Shown here in pieces: positions 25,565-33,402 of a DNA stretch of 64,000 bases. The stretch is from Pseudovibrio zosterae (GTDB lineage Bacteria; Pseudomonadota; Alphaproteobacteria; Rhizobiales; Stappiaceae): contig NZ_JAWXVZ010000012.1 of assembly GCF_033843645.1 (NCBI RefSeq), forward strand, positions 62,001 through 126,000, read 5' to 3'. The notes under the pieces are model-generated. The model saw nothing but the letters and a program-made list of their open reading frames with translations. It was not told the origin of the DNA and ran no database searches. Position numbers and translations under genes: made by a program. Position 1 is the first letter of the stretch. Every line of letters starts with the position of its first letter.

Positions 25565-26494
25565 ATGGAGCCGGGGTGTTCGGTTGTGATCCCGACAAGA
25601 GATTGTCTGCCGTATCTGAAGGAAGCCATCCGCAGTGTTATCGAGCAGGCATTTCAGCCCCTTGAATTGATCGTGGTCGACGACGGTTCAACAGATGGCA
25701 CAGGCGAGTGGCTCTCCCGGCTTGCCGTAGACTGCGATGAGCTCGTCGCCCTTCAAGGGCCAGCGAAAGGCCCTGCAAGTGCGCGGAATCTTGCCATCTC
25801 CAAGGCCCGTTACAGCCACGTTGCCTTTTTGGATGCAGACGACATCTGGTATCCCGGCAAGCTCGCAGAGCAGATGCGCTGGCACTTTGAACAGCCCAAT
25901 GCACTGTTCAGTTTCACAGATTATCGCCACGTGGGCATGGCTGGGGAGGACCTTGGTACCTGCTTCGAATTCTGGCGGGGTCATTTGAATGCGCGCCCTA
26001 AAGAACACTATCAACTGCTTCAGGACCCTCTGGCTGCGCTGCTGTCGACCAACATCGTCGGCACCTCTTCAGTCGTCGCAAAAACAGAAGCTTTGCGATA
26101 CGCAAATGGATTTGCAACAGCGTTACCATCCGCTGAAGATTGGGACCTTTGGTTGAAGCTGGCGGAAAAGGGCGCCGTAGGCATCAGTGGAACGGTCACC
26201 ATGGACTACCTGATGCGTCCCGGAAGCGAGACCAAAAAACGGCAGGCGCGTATTGATGCCATGAACTCAATCATCGCTCGTTACGAAGACAACGCATCCC
26301 CCGCCGTGCAGGCGGCCTTGAAAAAGGCTCGCGCCAACATTCTAGTGGCCACAGCCGAAAAGGAGCTGGAAGAGGGCAACCCGTCAGCTGCCTTGAGAAC
26401 CCATATCAAAGCCGCCATGCTGAACCCGGACAAGCGCACGCTACATGCCGTTTTGTCGGACGCAAAGGCTTTGCTTGTTTCCAAAAGCGCTTGA
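25565..26494 (+). CDS. Family 2 glycosyltransferase
   Basis: 309 aa, GT-A fold. N-terminal CSVVIPTRDCLPYLKEAIRS and LIVVDDGSTDGTGEWL, DxD-type metal site LDADDIWYPGKL, and EDWDLWLKLAEKG near residue 197 mark a typical inverting GT2. The last 90 residues are helical and are not part of the catalytic fold. ATG 25565 has AGGAG six bases upstream. It is co-transcribed with the SypE-like gene 12 bp downstream. Probable role: adds one sugar of the repeat unit. Confidence 0.88.
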   Translation: MEPGCSVVIPTRDCLPYLKEAIRSVIEQAFQPLELIVVDDGSTDGTGEWLSRLAVDCDELVALQGPAKGPASARNLAISKARYSHVAFLDADDIWYPGKLAEQMRWHFEQPNALFSFTDYRHVGMAGEDLGTCFEFWRGHLNARPKEHYQLLQDPLAALLSTNIVGTSSVVAKTEALRYANGFATALPSAEDWDLWLKLAEKGAVGISGTVTMDYLMRPGSETKKRQARIDAMNSIIARYEDNASPAVQAALKKARANILVATAEKELEEGNPSAALRTHIKAAMLNPDKRTLHAVLSDAKALLVSKSA

Positions 26495-26506
26495 GGGGAG
26501 GCTTCA

Positions 26507-28048
26507 ATGAACCTGTTCAAGGCCCACAGCCCAGCCACATTGGACGGCGTGTCCAACTTGCGCAAGCGCCTGCGGCAGCGTTTGTCGGCGCTGGCCATTC
26601 CAAATGCTGTTTCAGAGGATCTGCAGCTGGTCTGGTCAGAATGGGGCGCAAACCTGGTCAAGCATCCGGCCCAGCCACCCATTCAAATCGAAGCTTCCAT
26701 CGACCTTCAGGGCGCAACGCTGGTCATGACAATCGCAGACGATGGAACGCCTTATCCGGACATGGTTGCCAGCGGTCCCAGCCCATTACTCTGCGAAGAC
26801 CCATGGGCCATGGAGAGCGGCCGCGGACTTGCGCTCATCAAGGATATGGTGGAGGGCATCGCCTATCAGGTGGGCGATGTGGAACGCCGCACACCCAATC
26901 TTCTGACCATCAGCCGCAATCTTATGGACCGTCGTCCTACCGTTCTGGTCGTGGATGATGATCCGACGCTGGCTCAATCCTATGCCGCCTTCTTGGGCTC
27001 AAATTTCAAGAGCGTTGTCGCAACGTCTCTGGATGAGGCGTTTCGAAAGGCATCAGAAACACCTGTCGATCTTATCCTTACCGATTATCACCTTGATGAT
27101 GGAACAGGTGAGAGCATCATCTCCCTTTTGGAACGGGACAGCAAACGCTTGCCAGCGCCGGTTCTTGTCATCACCGGTGACCGAGATCCCGACCTCAAGA
27201 TGCGGCTTGAGGACCACGGGGTGGAGGGCGTCATTACCAAGCCCGTATCACCTGTTCAGCTCAACCGATTGGTAAGGCACGCCTTTCGCCGTACTTTGCG
27301 CCAACAGGCTGCCTTGATGCGCCATTTCGAAGCCATAGCCCGCGATTTGCGTGCAGAGCACCAGATCGTTCATCGCCTCAAGGGCTTCAAGGTGGAGCGC
27401 CTTACGGCCAGTACCGACACCGGCTCGGGAGATGCTCTCATCATTCATGAAAGGGAAGGCAGCCAGCGGATCATTCTGGTCGATATGGTTGGGCATGGCA
27501 TTGTGGCGCAGGCCAGCAGTGTGGCCTTCCTCTCGATCCTGCGCACGATCAATGCCTTGCATCCAGAGATCAATTGCGGTGCCTTGATCACGCAGGTCAA
27601 CCGGATTCTGAACGAAGACATCGGTCTTTCTGGCCTGCTCTGCACATTTGCGGTGGTTGATTGCTATCCCGATGGCCAGATCCGCATGGCATCTGCCGGG
27701 CACGTGGAGCCGGTCATTGCCAGCTCTGAAGGTGTGCACCCAATTCCCATCTCAGGGCCATTGATTGGCCTTAGCGCGGATCAGGAATATGAGGGTGTTG
27801 AGCATCTCCTGAAGCCCGGGGAGCGTCTCTTTCTCATGACTGATGGGCTCGATCCTGCGGGGCTGGCCAGCGGAGATCAACTGCCGGAATGGCTCGAAGC
27901 AGCACTTCAGAAAACCGTTTCAGAGGGAACAACGAGCCCAACGCCGATAGAGAGCTTGAGGCGGTGCATCAGCGAGGCGCTTGGTCCTGAACTGGAAGAT
28001 GACTGGACCCTTGTCTCGATATGCCGAGAGACACCTCCCGAGCCTTAG
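26507..28048 (+). CDS. HATPase-REC-PP2C regulator with SypE architecture
   Basis: 513 aa, three domains in the order known for V. fischeri SypE. Residues 1-138: RsbW-type serine-kinase ATPase domain with N-box Glu45/Asn49 (SEWGANLVKH), G1 box IADDGTPYP at 77-84 and G2 box GRGLALI at 105-111. Residues 143-262: REC domain with acidic residues 150-152, phospho-acceptor Asp193 (LTDYHL), Thr223 and Lys245. Residues about 295-510: PP2C/SpoIIE phosphatase with Asp305/309, VDMVGHG at 325-331, ASAGH and LMTDG. In V. fischeri the kinase half phosphorylates SypA, the phosphatase half reverses it, and REC phosphorylation switches between them. The STAS protein at 5427-5714 is the expected substrate. The last 80 bases overlap the convergent GT4 gene. 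Confidence 0.92.
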   Translation: MNLFKAHSPATLDGVSNLRKRLRQRLSALAIPNAVSEDLQLVWSEWGANLVKHPAQPPIQIEASIDLQGATLVMTIADDGTPYPDMVASGPSPLLCEDPWAMESGRGLALIKDMVEGIAYQVGDVERRTPNLLTISRNLMDRRPTVLVVDDDPTLAQSYAAFLGSNFKSVVATSLDEAFRKASETPVDLILTDYHLDDGTGESIISLLERDSKRLPAPVLVITGDRDPDLKMRLEDHGVEGVITKPVSPVQLNRLVRHAFRRTLRQQAALMRHFEAIARDLRAEHQIVHRLKGFKVERLTASTDTGSGDALIIHEREGSQRIILVDMVGHGIVAQASSVAFLSILRTINALHPEINCGALITQVNRILNEDIGLSGLLCTFAVVDCYPDGQIRMASAGHVEPVIASSEGVHPIPISGPLIGLSADQEYEGVEHLLKPGERLFLMTDGLDPAGLASGDQLPEWLEAALQKTVSEGTTSPTPIESLRRCISEALGPELEDDWTLVSICRETPPEP

Positions 28049-29069
28049 CCGCCAGACAAAATCCGGCATCTTCATAGACCTGTAAAATCTCCGGCATCTT
28101 GCCCTCGGGAGAATAGCGTTCCTCAATGGTTCTGCGGCTGTTTTGGCGCAGGCGCTCCAGCTCTGCCTCCGGGGCCTCTGCCCATTGTTGAAACTGCGCA
28201 GCGGCTTTCTGCAAATCCTCAGCATCAAACAACCAGCCATTCACGCCATTTTCAATCAGTTCAGGCAGCGCGCCCACGCGCGCGCCAAGCACAGGGATGC
28301 CGTGGGCCATGGCTTCCAACGCCACCAGGGGCAATCCTTCTGCCCGTGACGATATCATAAGCAAGCCAAGCTGAGGCCAAACAGGGGTCAAGTCGCTGAC
28401 CATGCCGTGAAAACCAACAATGTGCCCATATTTTGCTTCCAGCTCCGGCCGCATGGGGCCATCCCCATAAAGGTGCCAGCTCACGCCCGGCGTATTTTGC
28501 GTGGCAGCAAACTCGCAAAAAAGGTCCGGGCCCTTTTCATGGGAAAGCCGTCCGACAAAGGCAACGCTGCGGGCGTAGGGTCGGGTGAGTTCACTCTCTG
28601 GCAGGTTGATGAAATTGTCGATGACCGTGGACGAAAACGGCAGGCTGCCCGCGATTTTCTTGCTTACGCTGATCCGTTTGCAGAGAAAACTGCTCCAGCC
28701 GTCGAGCCGCTGATAAAGCGAAACGGGGAACGGGCCGGTCTCGCCCGCATGAAAGGTGGAAACAGCCGGAATGCCAACAAGCCGAGCCGAAACCCGGCCC
28801 AAAATGCCAGCCTTGTAGCCGTGGGTATGAAGCAGGGCAGGCCGCTGCGTGCGCAAGGCCTGCATCAAACCGCCCATACCTCCGGGCAGCACCGTATAGG
28901 GCACACCTGCTGCTTCAATTTGCGCGATCCACGCGTTGTCCTCATGGGGCGTTAGCAGCACAATCCGCGCCGAATACCCTTGCGCCCGCAAAGCCTGCGT
29001 CAGCACCACCATATGTTTTTCGATGCCGCCGATGCCACTTGAATCGACCAGCTGCCAGATCTCGGCCAT
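27969..29069 (-). CDS. Family 4 glycosyltransferase
   Basis: 366 aa, GT-B fold. Seen: SSGIGGIEKHMVVLTQALRAQG at the N-terminus (partial citation), HTHGYKAGILGR, VAFVGRLSHEKGPDLFCEF, YGDGPMRPELEAKYG, and SSRAEGLPLVALEAMAHGIPV with the retaining-GT E-x7-E. ATG 29069 has AGAGG upstream. It is driven by its own sigma-54 promoter match at 29100-29116. Its 3' end overlaps the SypE-like gene by 80 bases on the opposite strand. It is counted as part of the polysaccharide locus because of promoter type and family. Confidence 0.9.
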   Translation of the reverse strand: MAEIWQLVDSSGIGGIEKHMVVLTQALRAQGYSARIVLLTPHEDNAWIAQIEAAGVPYTVLPGGMGGLMQALRTQRPALLHTHGYKAGILGRVSARLVGIPAVSTFHAGETGPFPVSLYQRLDGWSSFLCKRISVSKKIAGSLPFSSTVIDNFINLPESELTRPYARSVAFVGRLSHEKGPDLFCEFAATQNTPGVSWHLYGDGPMRPELEAKYGHIVGFHGMVSDLTPVWPQLGLLMISSRAEGLPLVALEAMAHGIPVLGARVGALPELIENGVNGWLFDAEDLQKAAAQFQQWAEAPEAELERLRQNSRRTIEERYSPEGKMPEILQVYEDAGFCLAAKAREVSLGISRQGSSHLPVQDQAPR

Positions 29070-29099
29070 GTCTGCCTCTTTGCTGTTTCAAGCAAAACA

Positions 29100-29116
29100 A
29101 GCAACCATGGTGCCAG
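29100..29116 (-). promoter_or_regulatory. Sigma-54 promoter of the terminal GT4 gene
   Basis: On the minus strand CTGGCACCATGGTTGCT: perfect CTGGCAC -24 box, perfect TTGCT -12 box and exact spacing. Predicted start near 29089, about 20 bases before ATG 29069. This is the second-best match of the five after the one at 5919. Confidence 0.75.
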
Positions 29117-29124
29117 ATTGTCCC

Positions 29125-30039
29125 CTAAGGGGCGGCAGCCTCTGCTTTTTGACTGGAACGTTCAGAGATGAAAATCCCGCCAAGCACCAGCACCAGTGCG
29201 AGCGCGTGATAGAACTCGAAGGGTTCGCCCAATATCACGATTGCAAAAATGGCCCCGAAAATCGGTACCAGATTCACGAAGATCCCAGCCCGTCCGGGGC
29301 CTATCAGCTCAACGCCGCGCATGAAAAACACCTGAGCGATGAAGCTTGGGAAGATCGCAATATAAAGGCAGATCAGCCAACCGTTGAAGTTCGGCCAGAG
29401 TGCATCGCCCGCCATACCCTCCCACAGGAGCAGCGGCACCGAAACGACCGCCGCAACTGTGGACGTTACGGCAAAGAACGGCAGCGCGGGCACCTTTGGG
29501 CGATTGCGCAGAGCCAGTGTGTAGCCGGAGTAAAAAAGGCAGGCAATCAGCATCAAGGCGTCGCCGGGATTGATCTGAAACTCCAGAAGGCGCGCCACAC
29601 TGCCGTGGCTGGCAACGGCAATCACGCCCGTCATGGTAATCAGGATGCCGCCCACCTGCGCGATCGTCAGGCGGCTGCGGTAAACCAGAAACGCACCAAT
29701 CGCCACCATCATGGGCAGCGATCCCTGAATAATGCCGATGTTGAGCGCGGTTGTTTCGTGAGCCGCCAGATAAAACAGCGCATTGAACCCGGTAAAACCA
29801 AAGGCGGACATCGCCGCCACCATCAGCATTTGCGGGCGCATGATGTGCCAGTGCCGCACCACCTCACGCCAGTAAAGGCTCAACATGATCAGGCTCACGA
29901 TCAGCCAGCGGATGAACACGACCACAAAAGGGGAGACATTTCCAACGGCAAGTTTGCCAGCAATGGTGTTTCCGCCCCAGAAAATGGTTGTGAGAAACAA
30001 AAGTAACAGCGGACGATTGTAAACGGACGATACTGGCAT
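29125..30039 (-). CDS. DMT-superfamily transporter, EamA type
   Basis: 304 aa from ATG 30039 (MPVSSVYNRP); the open frame extends 31 residues further without a good start. Two EamA domains with ten predicted helices: FWGGNTIAGKLAVGNVSPF, HETTALNIGIIQGSLPMMVAIGAFLV (cited in part), and GRAGIFVNLVPIFGAIFAIVILGEP near the C-terminus. The family exports amino acids, metabolites or nucleotide sugars; the substrate is not evident. It lies just upstream of the terminal GT4 gene on the same strand, but that gene has its own promoter in the 55-bp gap. Confidence 0.88.
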   Translation of the reverse strand: MPVSSVYNRPLLLLFLTTIFWGGNTIAGKLAVGNVSPFVVVFIRWLIVSLIMLSLYWREVVRHWHIMRPQMLMVAAMSAFGFTGFNALFYLAAHETTALNIGIIQGSLPMMVAIGAFLVYRSRLTIAQVGGILITMTGVIAVASHGSVARLLEFQINPGDALMLIACLFYSGYTLALRNRPKVPALPFFAVTSTVAAVVSVPLLLWEGMAGDALWPNFNGWLICLYIAIFPSFIAQVFFMRGVELIGPGRAGIFVNLVPIFGAIFAIVILGEPFEFYHALALVLVLGGIFISERSSQKAEAAAP

Positions 30040-30309
30040 GAGCCGCGAAATTCCTGTGAGCCTCTGGTAGACCGACTGGTCCAAGTAGTAATACCTGTTA
30101 TTTTGCGCGAACACTGGTCGCAACCACCCCATAACGCAAACGATTTTTTCTCAATCGCGCGGGTTTATCTGCGAAACTGATAAATTCGGCCTATTGTTTC
30201 CGTTTTGGAAAAGGTTCTTATTGGAGCGACTGATTGAACAGGACTCCGAAAATTGTAAGGTGGGGTCTACGTGAAAAATATTAGTGACAAAGCTGTATTG
30301 AGGGGGACC

Positions 30310-32490
30310 ATGACGGACCGCACCACAGTTGCCGGCCTTCAGGTTGCAACAGAACTCTACGATTTCATTGAGAATGAAGCCCTTCCGGGAACCGGTGTGG
30401 ATTCAGACAGTTTCTGGATTGGCCTGAGCGAGCTTGTGGCCGACCTTGGCCCGCAGAACAAGGCGCTTTTGGAAAAACGCGACGAGCTGCAAGCCAAGAT
30501 CGATGCCTGGCACAAGGCCAATCCCGGCCCGGTCGATGGCGGTGCTTACAAGGCGTTTCTGGAAGAAATCGGCTATCTGGTGCCCAGCAGTTGGGACTTT
30601 GAAGTCGATACGCCCAATGTGGACCCGGAGATCGCTCGCCTTGCAGGGCCGCAGCTTGTGGTGCCGATCCTCAATGCCCGCTATGCCTTGAATGCCGCCA
30701 ATGCGCGGTGGGGCTCTCTTTATGATGCGCTCTACGGAACCGATGCCATGGGCTCAGCCCCGGGGGCTGGCGGCTATGATCCCGAGCGCGGCGCTCAGGT
30801 CGTTGCTTTTGCCAAGAAGCATCTGGATGAAGCGGTGCCGCTCGACAATGGCAGCTGGGCGGATGTGGTCGATATCTCGGTTGTCGCTTCCTCTTTGGCG
30901 TTGACCTTGAAGGATGAAGACATCGCCGGTCTGGAAGATCCGCTCCAGTTTGTCGGCTTCGTGGGCGAGGCGGATGCGCCGCAAAAAGTGCTGTTGCAGA
31001 AGAACGGCATCCACCTTGAGCTGGTCATCGACAAGTCATCGCCAATCGGGGCCTCAGATCCGGCAGGCATCGCCGATGTGGTTCTGGAATCTGCGCTCTC
31101 CACCATCATGGACTGCGAGGATTCAGCGGCCGCCGTTGATGCACAGGACAAGGTTCTGGCTTATCGCAACTGGCTCGGCCTGATGAAGGGCGACCTGAAG
31201 GAAGAAATCTCCAAGGGCGGCAAGACCTTCACCCGCGCCTTGAACCCAGACCGGGAATACACTGACGCGCAGGGCGACAAGTTGGTGTTGTCTGGCCGTT
31301 CCCTCATGTTGGTTCGCAACGTGGGGCACCTGATGACAAACCCGGCGGTGCTGGACAAGCAAGGCAATGAGATTCCAGAGGGCATCATGGATGCGCTGGT
31401 CACCTCCATGATTGCGATCCACGATATCGGCAAGGGCCGGGCGGTTGAAGGTCGTCACGCCAATGCCCGCGCCAACTCCGTCTACATCGTGAAGCCGAAG
31501 ATGCATGGCCCCGAGGAAGTGGCTTTCGCCAACACGCTGTTCGAGCGCGTTGAAGACATTCTCGGTTTCGACCGTGACACCATCAAGATGGGCATCATGG
31601 ATGAGGAACGCCGCACCACGGTGAACCTCAAGGAGTGCATCCGCGCTGCAAAGAGCCGTGTATGTTTCATCAATACGGGCTTTCTGGACCGCACGGGGGA
31701 TGAGATCCACACCTCCATGGAGGCCGGTCCAATGATCCGCAAAGGCGACATGAAGCAGTCCACCTGGATTGCCGCCTACGAAAACAACAATGTGGATGTA
31801 GGGCTGCATTGCGGTCTGGAAGGTCACGCGCAGATCGGCAAGGGCATGTGGGCCATGCCGGATCTGATGCAGGCCATGCTGGAGCAGAAGATCGGTCATC
31901 CAAAGTCTGGTGCCAACACCGCGTGGGTGCCGTCGCCAACCGCAGCCACGTTGCACGCGCTGCACTACCACAAGGTGTCCGTGGCCAGTGTTCAGGAGCA
32001 GTTGCGCAACCGCGCTGCGGCCAAGCTTGATGATATCCTCACGATCCCTGTTGCCGTCTCGCCAAACTGGAATGCGGAGGAAATCCAGCAGGAGCTGGAC
32101 AACAACGCGCAAGGAATCCTGGGCTATGTGGTGCGTTGGGTTGATCAGGGCGTCGGCTGTTCCAAGGTGCCGGACATCAACCACATCGGCCTCATGGAAG
32201 ACCGCGCGACACTGCGAATTTCCTCTCAGCATATGGCCAACTGGCTGCACCACCGCGTGTGTACCGAAGAGCAGGTCATGGAAACCATGAAGCGCATGGC
32301 CAAGGTGGTGGACGAGCAGAATGCAGGCGATCCGCTTTACAAGCCAATGGCACCAGACTTTGAGTCGTCCATCGCTTTCAAGGCAGCGTGTGATCTTGTT
32401 CTGAAGGGGCGTGAACAGCCGAGCGGCTACACTGAACCGGTTCTCCACGCCCGCCGTCTGGAAGTGAAAGCAAAGGCAGCTTTGCACTAG
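30310..32490 (+). CDS. glcB: Malate synthase G
   Basis: 726 aa from ATG 30310, close to the length of E. coli GlcB (723). The frame is open from GTG 30271, but a GGGGGA ribosome site stands just before 30310. Condenses glyoxylate with acetyl-CoA to malate in the cytoplasm. Seen: DSDSFWIGLSELV at the N-terminus, IMDCEDSAAAVDAQDK, the NVGHLMTNPAVL segment, the active-site region GRHANARANSVYIVKPKMHG, FINTGFLDRTGDEIHTSMEAGP and the C-terminal HHRVCTEEQVMETMKRMAKVVD. Isocitrate lyase is not in the window. A hairpin terminator follows at 32524. Confidence 0.97.
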   Translation: MTDRTTVAGLQVATELYDFIENEALPGTGVDSDSFWIGLSELVADLGPQNKALLEKRDELQAKIDAWHKANPGPVDGGAYKAFLEEIGYLVPSSWDFEVDTPNVDPEIARLAGPQLVVPILNARYALNAANARWGSLYDALYGTDAMGSAPGAGGYDPERGAQVVAFAKKHLDEAVPLDNGSWADVVDISVVASSLALTLKDEDIAGLEDPLQFVGFVGEADAPQKVLLQKNGIHLELVIDKSSPIGASDPAGIADVVLESALSTIMDCEDSAAAVDAQDKVLAYRNWLGLMKGDLKEEISKGGKTFTRALNPDREYTDAQGDKLVLSGRSLMLVRNVGHLMTNPAVLDKQGNEIPEGIMDALVTSMIAIHDIGKGRAVEGRHANARANSVYIVKPKMHGPEEVAFANTLFERVEDILGFDRDTIKMGIMDEERRTTVNLKECIRAAKSRVCFINTGFLDRTGDEIHTSMEAGPMIRKGDMKQSTWIAAYENNNVDVGLHCGLEGHAQIGKGMWAMPDLMQAMLEQKIGHPKSGANTAWVPSPTAATLHALHYHKVSVASVQEQLRNRAAAKLDDILTIPVAVSPNWNAEEIQQELDNNAQGILGYVVRWVDQGVGCSKVPDINHIGLMEDRATLRISSQHMANWLHHRVCTEEQVMETMKRMAKVVDEQNAGDPLYKPMAPDFESSIAFKAACDLVLKGREQPSGYTEPVLHARRLEVKAKAALH

Positions 32491-32523
32491 GTGCTCTCAC
32501 GAGGCCAAGGACCGTCTGAGTTG

Positions 32524-32550
32524 AGGCGCGGGTATCTCCCGCGCCTTTTT
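32524..32550 (+). terminator. Rho-independent terminator of malate synthase gene
   Basis: Nine-base stem AGGCGCGGG / CCCGCGCCT with a five-base loop followed by TTTT, 33 bases after the glcB stop. Confidence 0.8.
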
Positions 32551-32623
32551 ACTGCGTGGCGGTGCGGCGCCGGTCCTTTGGCACGGGACCTCACACGCGA
32601 GAAAGCGCAAGCCAACCCTTCGG

Positions 32624-33259
32624 CTATTCCGCTGCCTGATTTTGTTGTGATGGCGTGTCCAGATGACGGAAGCCGCCAAAATCTGGCTTTTGCGGGTTTA
32701 TCAGGTCCTTGTCATAGGCGTTGGTGGCTGGTTCCTGAGACAGGTTCCAGTTGCCACTGTCGAGGAAGGTTTGATGATCTCGATATCCACTGGACTCGCT
32801 GAGCCAGCAATAGTCAACGAGCCTGTCATTGAGCAGGTTCTGGCAGATCAAACCACTGCCATAAACGCCGGGTTTGTACCGCCCCGCCAATGCGGTTCTG
32901 ACTGCTTCAAAGTAGGGTTTGATGCGGGTGTCGTAGTCGTTCTGGCTTGCATCATAGTCGACCGCAAAATAGATGGCGCTGCCCGCAGGTTGCCCAATGG
33001 CTTGTGCCTGTTGTAGCGCTGTTGTGCCGTTTTGGGTCCCATAGGCAGCGCTGAAGTCGCCCGGTGCGTTCTGCGCATCCTGATAGACCGTAAAGATCTG
33101 GATGCCGTTCTGGGTCAACGCAACTGCTTCATTGCGTTGTATCCGTTTCCAGTCGCTGAGGGATAGATAGCGGCCAACGGCAACGATGTCGTTGGCTTTC
33201 AACTTGGCAACGGAGTTGCTCAGGTCGTCTGTTGTGTCGATTGCATAGCGATTGGTCAC
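32624..33259 (-). CDS. DUF1906 glycoside-hydrolase-like domain protein
   Basis: 211 aa, a single DUF1906 (Rv2525c-like, TIM-barrel) domain: YAIDTTDDLSNSVAKLKANDIVAVGRYL at the N-terminus (shown in part), FTVYQDAQNAPGDFSAAYG, AIYFAVDYDASQNDYD, and KPGVYGSGLICQNL. The conserved Asp in IYFAVDYD corresponds to the acidic residue of GH25-like relatives. No signal peptide or membrane segment is seen, although relatives are often exported. Single gene, convergent with glcB. The natural substrate of the family is not settled. Confidence 0.82.
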   Translation of the reverse strand: MTNRYAIDTTDDLSNSVAKLKANDIVAVGRYLSLSDWKRIQRNEAVALTQNGIQIFTVYQDAQNAPGDFSAAYGTQNGTTALQQAQAIGQPAGSAIYFAVDYDASQNDYDTRIKPYFEAVRTALAGRYKPGVYGSGLICQNLLNDRLVDYCWLSESSGYRDHQTFLDSGNWNLSQEPATNAYDKDLINPQKPDFGGFRHLDTPSQQNQAAE

Positions 33260-33343
33260 CGTAACTCTCCTTGTATGGTGTTGCGTGACCTACCGACGTG
33301 TTGAAGTGAGTGCTGTGAGAGGGCAGACAAGATCAGCCCTTTC

Positions 33344-33371
33344 AGAGCCTTAACGCCATGATTAAGGCTCT
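33344..33371. terminator. Stem-loop after the sensor kinase gene
   Basis: Perfect ten-base inverted repeat AGAGCCTTAA / TTAAGGCTCT with an eight-base loop, between the kinase stop (33403) and the DUF1906 gene start. A T-run is lacking, so termination is only likely. Confidence 0.4.
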
Positions 33372-33402
33372 AGAAAAGGTCGAATTGAGTTTGATTGTTT
33401 GC

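Noticed and set aside
29121..29133. CCCCTAAGGGG inverted repeat at the end of the EamA gene as terminator or activator site
   Set aside because: The stem is only five bases and includes the stop codon; no T-run and no copy before the other sigma-54 promoters.
31123..32487. 454-codon frame opposite malate synthase
   Set aside because: Shadow of glcB; no ribosome site or domain.
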